Source of the DNA: Adineta vaga
Taxonomy: Eukaryota; Rotifera
Direction: 5' to 3'
Assembly (NCBI GenBank): GCA_021613535.1
Contig: CP075492.1
Span: 15,066,001-15,130,000, forward strand
Length of the DNA stretch: 64,000 nt
The notes beneath the pieces were generated by a model that saw nothing but the letters and a program-made list of their open reading frames with translations, was not told the origin of the DNA and made no database searches. The position numbers and the translations under genes are program-made. Of this stretch, positions 53,967-63,463 are shown piece after piece (the first letter of the stretch is position 1; every line of letters starts with the position of its first letter).

Positions 53967-55239
53967 ATGATGAGTCACCTTGGAAAAAATTATTCGATGT
54001 CACCGTCTCTCACTGATCTTGTGACTGATATGTGGCATACAGTTAAATGGTATTATGCACCAGATATGTGGCATGATTATGTATTTCCTGAATCGTTTAT
54101 TGATGAATTTGTTGCGCATTACTATTTTGCATCTCAAGAACTCTATTATGTAATATATATTGCCGTTTTTCTTACGTTGATTCGCCCTCTATTCGAACGA
54201 ATTCTATGCAAGGTTTGCTATTTTAAATAATTTAAATGAGAAAAGACATTCTTTTTCTTTTAGCCTTTGGTCAATTGGTTAGAATTAACTTCTGAAAATA
54301 AGAAGAAATTTCCTGAATCAGCATGGAAATTTTTTTGGAGTGCATGCACATGGTTCTATTGTGCATATTTGCTTTCCTATCGTTACAACTATTACCAGGA
54401 ACCTTATCTCATATGGGATGGTGAATAAAATCTTTTCCTGCATTATATTCAATAATTCATTAAAAAAAACTTTTAGATTGGTCATCCGGTATGAAAGTTC
54501 CAAATGACATTAAAATAATGTATTTTGGCCGATGTGCTTATGCTCTACATTCCTTTTATGCTATATTCTTTGTAGAGAGTAAGCGTAAAGACTTCTATGC
54601 AATATTCGTTCATCACATACTGACTATGATGCTTATTCTTGTCTCTTATGCCATTCGGTAAGAATAAAGTATCTCCATTTGTTTTTTCGAATCTTTGTTT
54701 CTCTCGTCTAGGTATCATAAGATTGGATTGCTCGTTCTCTTCGTGCTCGATATAGCCGATGTATTACTTGAATTGACGAAATTATTACATTATTTGAGTT
54801 CACGTCAAGGTGGTAAAAAATATCCTCAATTTGAAAATGCTGCTAATGGTACTTTTATTCTATTTGCTCTCTGCTGGTATTTTAAAGTTATACTGTGATT
54901 CAATTGTTTTTAAATACATGTACGATCTATTTAGGTTTGTGTTTCGTCTTTATTTATATCCATTGAAAATATTGTATTCAACGAGTGTTGTCTTTCCCTA
55001 TCGAACATATGAGAAAGGCTGTAATTTGTATGGATTTTTTAATTTACAATTATGGATATTACTCGTGCTCAATGTTTATTGGGTTATTGTAAGTGCTTTT
55101 ACACTCTTCCGAAATATACTTGTTGCTCTATGTTTATATTTAGTTTCTTGTTCAATTCCTTTACAAACTTGCGACCGGTGCCTTGTCAAGCTTACAAGAT
55201 ATTCGCGAACATGAATCTAATGCTGCAAAACAGTCATAA
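53967..55239 (+). CDS. Ceramide synthase (TLC/LAG1 domain)
   Basis: Six exons, 53967-54212, 54264-54420, 54477-54657, 54712-54876, 54935-55088 and 55144-55239, sum to 999 nt (332 residues) with all junctions in frame. The TLC domain covers ~95-310. The Lag motif is present: the two adjacent histidines in FVHHILTMMLIL and the acidic pair in LDIADVLLELTKLLHYLSS. Membrane helices include LYYVIYIAVFLTLIRPLF, FFWSACTWFYCAYLLSY, LVLFVLDIADVLLEL and LQLWILLVLNVYWVI. The enzyme N-acylates sphingoid bases at the ER. As in many invertebrate and fungal enzymes, no Hox-like domain lies between TM1 and TM2. The tail is short and ends HESNAAKQS. The gene appears fully intact although it lies between decaying families. 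Confidence 0.9.
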
Positions 55240-55879
55240 ATTGTATTTCTCGTAAGTTTCATAATCGAACAATCTTCTTTGATGAATACCAATAATGACA
55301 CCGATTGTATCATCTTTGAAACTAACTTATATATATTTGTTAATAGATTTACGCAAATCAACATCGAAAATCGTGTAACTGACTTTTATTCTCCAATCGA
55401 CAATTTTTCACGTTCATCTTGATGGCATTACTTACTGATATGAATGATAGAATATTTTATATTTCTTGAAATAGTAACAATAAAATAATGTCATCGGTTA
55501 TCCTTTAAACTTTTAGACACGTCCGTTTTTGAATAGTCAATGTTTATTTGAACTATATCCTTAGTTTAGCATTTCTTGATACTAGAGAGTGTGGATAACA
55601 TATTCACACATCAATCGCACTCAAACCCTCAAGTAAACTCTGTCATGTCTGTTCTTGTCAGCTAAATGAATGTATTGATACATATCACGTCAAATGACCG
55701 GCGAATGTTTTCGAAAACAAAACATGTTTGTAAATATTACTGATGAAAGAAAATAGTGGTAGTCATTTTTGCTGTTCTGTTAATGTACACCTACATCTGT
55801 AAATTTTTTGTTTTAAATTACGCACTTCTATCATTTTCTTAGTTGCGTATGCCGTGTTGCTGAGAATTCTGGTTAAAAT
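55240..55879. other. Intergenic region, no gene recognised
   Basis: AT-rich spacer downstream of the ceramide synthase. No reading frame or repeat was recognised. Confidence 0.4.
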
Positions 55880-56960
55880 CCAATGAATGCTTTGCGTACC
55901 TGAGTGCATTGGATATATTTCATTCATTTGATCAATTAAACAATCGTTTGAATAGATTAATTCGAAATAGTCCATTTACATTTAAATTCTGAAGATGTTC
56001 GAAAAGCAATCTTCGATCCTTATTATTGGTTGATCCTGAAGGAAATAATAGAATAGTATTGACATCAATATTACCATTCCTATCTCAATTACGGTTTTCA
56101 TTTAAGCAGCTTTAACAATAAATTCAACAAAGCACAATGTGCTCTACCAGTATCTGAGTTACGAACTTTATCATAGTACCGAAACTATGGCATTTGATTT
56201 TACATCTACGAACCAAATTTCTTCATATTGGAATATTACATTTATACGAACAGATGAACAATATTTCGTCGATAACCAATGACAATTCTGTTGCTGTTCA
56301 TTTAAAAAAAATTAATTATAGATGATTTTCAGGATCAATTCGAATGCATGGAAATATTTGATTGGAACTTCATTACCTTATCTAAAGAATTTCATGTGTA
56401 AATTCGACATTTATCATGGAGGACAAAAGAACATAACGAAATTATTGATATGTTCAAACAATTTCAAACTGATTTTATTCTGCCCTTATTTTTACAATAC
56501 CTTGTTGTTTTAATAACTATGATTTAGTATGGTATACGGATAATTATTCCAATAGATCGGTAAATCATTTCAATGTACATGAGAAAGTAACAAACTTAAA
56601 ACTGTATGATAGTTTATCGATCAATAAATATCCATATTATTTTTCAAATGTCACAGAACTATTTATAATGGGTCAACCATGGCCTCTCAATGACCGTTTG
56701 TTCAACAATGGAAAGCTAGATTATCTTATAGGAAAGGTTAATTTATCAAATACTAAAAGAATCACCACAATTATCTGAAATGACTGTGAGGACTGATCTT
56801 ATTCGATCATTTCTCCAACAAAGTGATCAAAAGATTACAGCTAAAACAATCATAATGGTTTTCATCAGATGGAAAACTCTTCTTGTGGCTTTGGTTGTAT
56901 GCTTTCGGAAAGTTCTTGGGAATTTTGCGTATCGTTAATAGATCATATTGCACAATTTTC
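55880..56960 (+). pseudogene. F-box/LRR-like family relic 3 (heavily decayed)
   Basis: Ordered family-like blocks occur on the plus strand in changing frames: CFAYLSALDIFHSFDQLNNR, LNRLIRNSPFTFKF (end of an F-box-like segment, ~55,890-55,990); VLTSILPFLSQLRFSF (~56,056); FRINSNAWKYLIGTSLPYLK, NFMCKFDIYHGGQKNITKLL (~56,325-56,450); NLKLYDSLSINKYPYYFSNV, TELFIMGQPWP (~56,598-56,690); SPQLSEMTVRTDLIRSF (~56,765-56,815). The WKYLI/LP.LK and YYF.NV pattern is the same as in relics 1 and 2. Multiple stops and frame changes exclude a product. It is the oldest-looking of the three. Confidence 0.5.
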
Positions 56961-57692
56961 GGTCATAAATATATGCAATTTATCGCCTAGATCGATTCAT
57001 CATCAAACGTTTTTTACTCAATTGTAAGATGGAGCTTCAAAACGAAATTTTATATATATATCGACTTATACCTCCTGATGTAGATAAGAGTCAAAATGTT
57101 TGCACACAATTAAAAATATAGATTGATGAAAAGACAATTTGATTTTATGTTCCCTTTTGTTTAATTATAGATCTTGAGGATATGCGCTATCAGTGGAATG
57201 TCGTCACCCATAAACTTTGAGATACTTCTAGCTGTCCTACATGAATGAAGTTATAGCGCTAAATTTAATTCATGTCGACTGCGATCCATCTGTAGCAATC
57301 TATTTCAGAAGTTTGACTTCTATTTGAAACATAAATCGATGAGATCTATTCACCAGCACCAGTAGATTCCTTAGTATTCATATTATAGTTGCCAGACTTC
57401 AAGTATTTCAACATAAGATAGTTATAATTATGCACGTGACTAATATAAAAATAATCGCTAGTCTGGTTTTGATCATGGTACTGTGAACTTGTTGTTAATG
57501 GGATGTTTTATAACGAATTTCAAAAATATTGTTTTATTTCTTGCTTACTGCGAACAAGAACAGAACCTAGCTGATCATTATGTTTCAGTCAAAGCAGGTG
57601 AACAGATTGAATTAAATGAAAGTAAAGTTAAACAGTTTCTTCAGCCTGAACAACATCTTATTCAAACTTTTTGAAAAGCTGATATTCATTTT
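56961..57692. other. Intergenic region with one unassigned short frame
   Basis: No confident gene. The frame 57,550-57,674 reads YCEQEQNLADHYVSVKAGEQ, then IELNESKVKQFLQPEQHLIQ, which looks protein-like but matches nothing I recognise and lacks a start. It may be another gene remnant. Confidence 0.35.
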
Positions 57693-58211
57693 TTAACTGA
57701 AATATTTTTCTTTTGATGTCTTTAAAATCATAAAAATAAACCAATAATGAAAACTGAACTGTCTTGGTGTCATAAATTGACGAACAATATCCATTGTAAC
57801 TTCTTTTCGTCGTTCTTGATGTTTAGTGAATAAGGTTTGTACAACTTCGATTAAAATCGTTTTCAATTCACCGGTTAATAATTTTTCCGATGTGTAATCC
57901 TTGAAATTAAACGAATCATAATTTAAGTTTTTGAAAACGAAAATAAAAGAATTTTACTTGACGAATTTGTTCAAGTCTTTCCTCATCATCCATAAAATAT
58001 CGAAGATATTGATATGAAACATCAACTTCACAATCACCACCTTTAACCCGATGTTCTTCAACTGTGTCCTTACCACCATTGAATGCATGTATTACTTTGC
58101 CTGTGATTTGTTCTGGTGTATCAGTAAGAAAAATAGCTGAATTCGCATCTGATGCAGACATTTTAGATTTTGCACCTTGAAGTGCTGGAAAAAAAGTCGA
58201 ATGTATCAATG
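57693..58211 (-). pseudogene. Tryptophanyl-tRNA synthetase, C-terminal fragment
   Basis: Two exons on the minus strand, 58211-57958 and 57899-57693. The first reads [20 protein letters not shown] and [17 protein letters not shown], the class I KMSKS loop (here KMSAS, as in eukaryotic cytosolic TrpRS), then [20 protein letters not shown] and ERLEQIRQ. The second gives [20 protein letters not shown] and [17 protein letters not shown]. This is the last third of the enzyme. The Rossmann catalytic half (HIGH region) is missing: the homology stops at ~58,211, exactly where the plus-strand lysozyme-like homology starts. The tail runs ~15 residues beyond the usual end. It is a rearrangement remnant that cannot charge tRNA. 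Confidence 0.8.
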
Positions 58212-59475
58212 TACTGGTGGTGAATTCAATGCTTTATACAGTACACCACGTGCTGCATTTCTTCGTCGAGTATTAAATTATGGTATTAATCAAGCTGATA
58301 TTTGTTCGAAATGTCATGCAAAAGCGGCTTTCTTAGCTGTATCAGCTGCAATGACATATGATTTTACTAGTGACGAAGCTATTAGTACTGATGAGCAATT
58401 TGTCGAAGATGACGATCAATATGGAAATAATCAAGAAGGTGATGGTTCAAGATATCGACGACGAGGTTTCTTTGGTCTTCGAGGAAAAGAAATGTATAAA
58501 CGATTACGAAACTTAATGCCTCAATATGATAGTATCAATCGGCCAGAATCAGTAGCTATCGTCGAAAATAGTATGTCAATTATTGCACAACAATGGAATA
58601 ATCCAAATTTACTAGATACAATGAATAATTCTCACTCTGATTTTATCGAAACATCATTAACACAATATGCTGATGGAACATTTTATGGATTTTCTATGTT
58701 ATGGTTAGTATTCCTCGGATGTATCTCTTTTCATTTTGAAACTTGCTTTGTTTCTCTATGTTTCTAAAGGTATAAACTCGGTGGTGATCTATCTCAATTA
58801 ACAGATGGTATTCAACATTATATAAAATTTCTTCGAGTAATGAAATGTGATGGTAGTTTACATCAAAATCAAGGATCCACATGTCGATACAATGCTACAC
58901 ATAATGGTATTTGTACACCTAGCTGTATTGAAAGTATTGGTGATTTTGGCGAATATTGTGGTTGTTATGGTGAGCAAGGAGAACAATGTCCAAATAGCCC
59001 TGCACATATTTGATGTTGCTTCGATATACATTCAGAACCAATTGTGATTACACCAAATGTAACTGTTCCTGGTGAAATTAGTAAAGATAAATATCTGTTT
59101 TTAAAAATCAAAATCAAAACTGTTGGTAACAAGATATTGATTACTGTAAAATTATCGTATGGAAATGTGAAATTATTCTTTTCTTTTACCAATCGTAATC
59201 CAATAGGTACCGATAAATCCGAAATAGGATATCAACGAAAAGGTCAAGATAATAAAGAAGTCAACTTATTAATTGATTTACCACAGACAAAACCCGACTT
59301 CGTATTCATTGGTGTCCAAGGTATTGAACAAGATAACAAATTTCAAATGAAATATGATGATTGTGACCATGTAAATTGTAATCTAAATGATGCATCATCA
59401 TCATGTAATATAAAACTAAACATCATTTCATTTTTTGTATTATTAATTTTATTATATTTCAACTCTATTCTATAA
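58201..59475 (+). pseudogene. Truncated lysozyme/GH19-chitinase-like surface protein with internal TGA
   Basis: Exons 58201-58703 and 58770-59475 (66-nt intron). The protein begins abruptly ([20 protein letters not shown]) without a signal peptide, so the 5' end is lost at the TrpRS breakpoint. CSKCHAKAAFLAVSAAMTYDF resembles the FLAQxxHE helix of GH19/lysozyme-like enzymes, but the His-Glu is replaced. RGFFGLRGKEMYKRLRNLM matches the RGxxQLxGxxNY loop, followed by VENSMSIIAQQWNNP. After a Cys-rich stretch (CTPSCIESIGDFGEYCGCYG) an in-frame TGA at 59011-59013 (SPAHI*CCF) interrupts a frame that stays open to a hydrophobic, GPI-signal-like end (IISFFVLLILLYFNSIL). The fold assignment is tentative. 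Confidence 0.5.
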
Positions 59476-61503
59476 TCTTTTTTTACAATTTTCTATATTT
59501 TCTTCTGTAGTTTTCATATCAGGATGATCGATCGGTAAAATGTGTTTGCGAATCTCTAATGTGCGTTGAAAATAGTCGAGTGCTTTTGAATAATCTTTTG
59601 TATGTACATAAACATAAGCCATGTTATTATAGAAACTAGCCAAATTGGGATGATTTGATGGAAGAGTTTTTTCTAGAATTCCACTTGCTTTTTGATAGAA
59701 TGCAAGTGCTTTGAAATAATCATCCGTAGAATAATATACCATAGCAATATTATTATACGATGTGGCTAATGATGAATGATCGGAAGGTAACGATTTTAGT
59801 TGAATTTCCAATGCTTTTTGATGAAATACAAGTGATTTAGAATAATCTTTCATGTTTTGATATGTCAAACCTATATTATTGTAAATGTTGCCTAATAAGG
59901 AATGATCGGAAGGAAGAGTTTTTTGGTAAACATGAAGTCCTTTTTCAAACGAAGCAAGTGCTTTGGTATATTCACCCATATTTTGATATAGCAGACCGAT
60001 ATTATTGTAAGAAATACCTAAATCAGGATGATTTGAAGGAAGATTTTTTTCTTTGATTTCTAATGCTTTTTGATGAAATGAAAATGCTTTTGAATATTCT
60101 CCCATAGATTGATACACTAAACCAATATTACTGTACGAAGTAGCTAATAATTCATGATTTGACGAAGAAGATTTTTGACAAATTTCCAAAGTTTTCTCGA
60201 ACAATTCTAAAGCTTTCGAATATTCTCCTAACTTTTCATATATCATACCAATATTATTATATGAAGTAGCTAATTCAGGATGATCAGAAACAAGAATTTC
60301 TTTTCTAATTTCTAATGCTTTTTCATTGAATATAAATGCTTTTGAATAATCTTCTAAACTACAATAAACCATACCGATATTACAATAGGTATTCGCCAAT
60401 TCTTGACGACTTATTGGAACATTTTTCTGCCAAAGTTCAACGGATTGTTCATAATAGGATATAGCTGTTCGATAATCACCTTGATTATCTTTGATATATC
60501 CAAGTTGATTATAATAACAAGCTGTTTCATATTCATTTGATGTTTGTTCAAGTAAGATTTTATAAAATTCTTCTGCTTTATTGAACTGACTTAATTTAAA
60601 TAACATACGACCTAATCGTTCCCATTGATTAACATGAGAACTTTCTTCTTGTATACATTTGACTAGTGTGATAAGCTGAGAATCATCATTATCAATGGAT
60701 TTTATTTGTACTTGATAAAGTAAATTATTATTATCTATTTTTTGAATGGTTTCGATACGAAATATGGCATGCATTGAAAAGAGAAGTTCGCCTTCTGTTT
60801 GAGAATAACTCATCTCTTGAATGGAAGCAAATGGGGTTGATTTGAGAGATGGATCAATCGATATTTGAAAGAAAACACCAATGGTATTTGATTTTGTTAA
60901 AGCACTTTTAGCGAAATCGAGAGAAACTTTCGGATTTTTATTTGTAAGTAGACAATTATTGAACGATATGAATTGACCTTGTGTTTTTAATAGATTTTCA
61001 AGATTTTTAGTAGATATATGTTGGGCTTGAAGACATTAAACGATCTTTTGACAATTATCAATCTGTTGCTGATGTAATTGTTCAATTTGATGATGTAGGT
61101 CACGAATGAAGAAGCCCATTTTGATCAACGTTTTGGTTTCTAATGTTTGAACAGCTTGATCGAATAATTCAAATACGAAACATGGACGTGTATACCACCA
61201 GATTGATTTTTGTGATTGATAATCACGTTCAAATTCATTGATAAGATCTAATTCTACTTTATTCTTATTATAAATTTGACGACAATAAATGGTAAAATCT
61301 TTTATGACGTTTTCATTCGTTTTCATATCGATAACAACCTCTTTGTATAGTTTCGTGTATATAAACGACAGTTCCAATTGATCCAAATTCTGTTCGGAAC
61401 TTGGTTTACCTATGGCAACAAAATTTACACCATTTTGAGTACTAGGTTGCTTGGAGTCTATTAATGGAGAATGAACATTTTCTTTTGAGTTTTCACAACC
61501 CAT
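59470..61503 (-). pseudogene. ART-TPR gene with in-frame stop at the catalytic-arginine motif
   Basis: The frame from ATG 61503 (MGCENSKENVHS; an upstream in-frame ATG at 61515 exists) to 59470 is continuous apart from one TAA at 61036-61038. MGCxxSK is a classic dual-acylation start (Gly myristoylation plus Cys palmitoylation), so this ATG is preferred. The ART region has RDYQSQKSIWWYTRPCFVFE, FFIRDLHHQIEQLH, then QKIV*CLQ where relatives have YRGQ, so the stop coincides with the loss of Arg. FISFNNCLLTN (STS degenerate) and QTEGELLFS (ExE kept) follow. Eight to nine regular TPRs cover 60,600-59,500 (NNIGLLYQNMGEYTKALASF and similar). There is no VWLD module. The TPR half (Met at 60,813) could still be made separately. 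Confidence 0.8.
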
Positions 61504-61834
61504 ATATTTTGCCAAATGAATTGTTGATGAAATTATATGGAAAAAAAATAATAAAGAAGGAAAGAAGAAAACGTTGTCAACGACAGAATCGATCGAAGAA
61601 GAAACAGTGTTGTAATCAAGTTGTGTTTCTGTTTCTCTTTTACATAAAATGCTGACGTTGTATGATGTATTGTTTGTTTTTCATCGATTCTCTCAATGTC
61701 ATTTATTCATGACGTCAATTTCAAATTATGTCCTACTAACGATAATATCAAAATAAGTAAGGCATATGTGATAATTCACATCAACAACAAAAAAGGACAT
61801 TTTTTTTACTAAACGAATAGCCGATCTAGATTAA
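61504..61834. other. Intergenic spacer
   Basis: Upstream of the ART-TPR gene and downstream of the sulfotransferase, both minus strand. No gene was seen. Confidence 0.4.
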
Positions 61835-63153
61835 TCATGATGTTCTCTTTCGATGACAATTTGACATCAATGTGGGCCGATTGATGTAATCTTCTACTCG
61901 ATAATTGAACAGTCGAAAATCATCTTCATATAGATCTATGAGTTGACAGATTAAATCATCTGGTAGTGTTAAGTAAAACTTCTGATAATCCCATGTAGTA
62001 AGACCTGATGCACCATTTCTTGCCTGGATATTCCAATCAGATAAATTGAAAAGCTTGAGAAAATGAGTGACATGTTTGGTAAATGTTTCATATTTACCAA
62101 TAAAATTATATTTAAATTTACAGACTTGACAAAGTGTAGAATACGGTTGCCAATGATAGTTCATTTGAGCAATTCTTGCAGATGTTTGACTGTCAATAAG
62201 AATATACCGAATAAATGCTTCAAACGAAGGATTAGATCTTAGACAGGAATTTTCTGTTGGTAAGGATGAGCCAGCTATCCTCTGCAGATGCATCTGATAA
62301 TGGCAGATCGCCACACGCATCGCATCGTATTCGGGTTCTGAGTGAATTCTATCTTGTCTAGTGTTGCAATTCTTTCTTTGTAAGCTGATGCAAGACGTTC
62401 GAATGGATGACGAACAAAAATAACTCGAGTGAACGATGGAGAGAATATTTCGGATAAATTAGAAAGTCTATTAAGGCGAAGATAAGGAAATGCAAATGTA
62501 AAACTAAGTCGCCAAGGATTGAGTGGTCGAGAAGGAAATGTTACATTGATACTACCGAATCGAAGAACATTGAGATAGATGCGAAGAAATGCGGCAAGAG
62601 ATTTTGGTGTTTCAGTTTTAGGAATAACAATTCCATTCTAAAAAAAGATTCTTCACGATAATATCACTATTTTTTGTCATACCTGTCGAAGCTCGTCAAT
62701 GAATGTAGAGAAATTGATCATTTGCTCTATTCGAGTTCTTTCCAAACTAATATTTGTCCAATTGTTATCAAGATGTTTATTGATATCAAGCACATGCATG
62801 TAAAGTATAACAGTAAGAAGAGTTTTGGTTGCTACCTTCGGAACAGAACAATACATTAGAGAACGAGATTGTAATACGAAAGTAATCAAATTGACTAACT
62901 GATTTTTCTGTACCAAAATGTCTAAAGATGAATTATTCCTTTTGCATGACGATAAATACGAATAATTTGAGCTTTCGTTAAATTTTTCAAACCAATATGT
63001 ACTTGTTTCTATCATTTTAGTTACTGGTAAATCCACATTCTGCTTAGTGAGAAAATGATCTATGCTACCTTGAAATACAATGATAACAGTGATTAAAGCG
63101 ATTATATATATGTAATATCTCTTGTATAACCCAATAAATATCTTTACAAACAT
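61835..63153 (-). CDS. Golgi carbohydrate sulfotransferase (HNK-1ST/CHST-like), one frameshift
   Basis: Exon 1 is 63153-62683 and exon 2 is 62637-61835 (45-nt intron; LRQ joined to NGIVIPK). Type II topology: a basic start and membrane helix (YYIYIIALITVIIVFQGSI, ~13-31), then an N-glycosylated stem (NESSNYS, NNSS). The 5'-phosphosulfate-binding motif is YCSVPKVATKTLLTVILY and the 3'-phosphate motif is VIFVRHPFERLASAY, both hallmarks of PAPS-dependent carbohydrate sulfotransferases (Sulfotransfer_2). After KERIATLDKI the frame shifts by one base at ~62,343-62,350 and continues HSEPEYDAMR, then VAICHYQMHLQ to the stop. Exon 2 (803 nt) is one base off a multiple of three. Either a sequencing indel or a fresh inactivation. 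The product would add sulfate to a surface glycan. Confidence 0.75.
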
Positions 63154-63463
63154 TGTACAGACTACGTCGATTTCATAACAATAGTCTTAATTCAGATATC
63201 TAAAAATTGAACGGTTACAAGACTATACTTGCAAACTGATGTTGATGAAAGTGAATTACGATCGTTTTACTACAGTCAAACCGGAGAACAAACAGAATGT
63301 GTACATTTTTAAAGCATGCGGTTTTATTTATTTATTTTGACAATGTTGCGACACATGAGCTCTTCTCATGGATGATGCAGAAATGTCAATAAGAGAAAGA
63401 AATACTTCAATTCATGTTACGAACATAAAATATTGAAAAATTAAAGTACAACAATCATTTGTT
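63154..63463. other. Intergenic spacer
   Basis: 310 bp upstream of the sulfotransferase. No gene or repeat was recognised. Confidence 0.4.
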
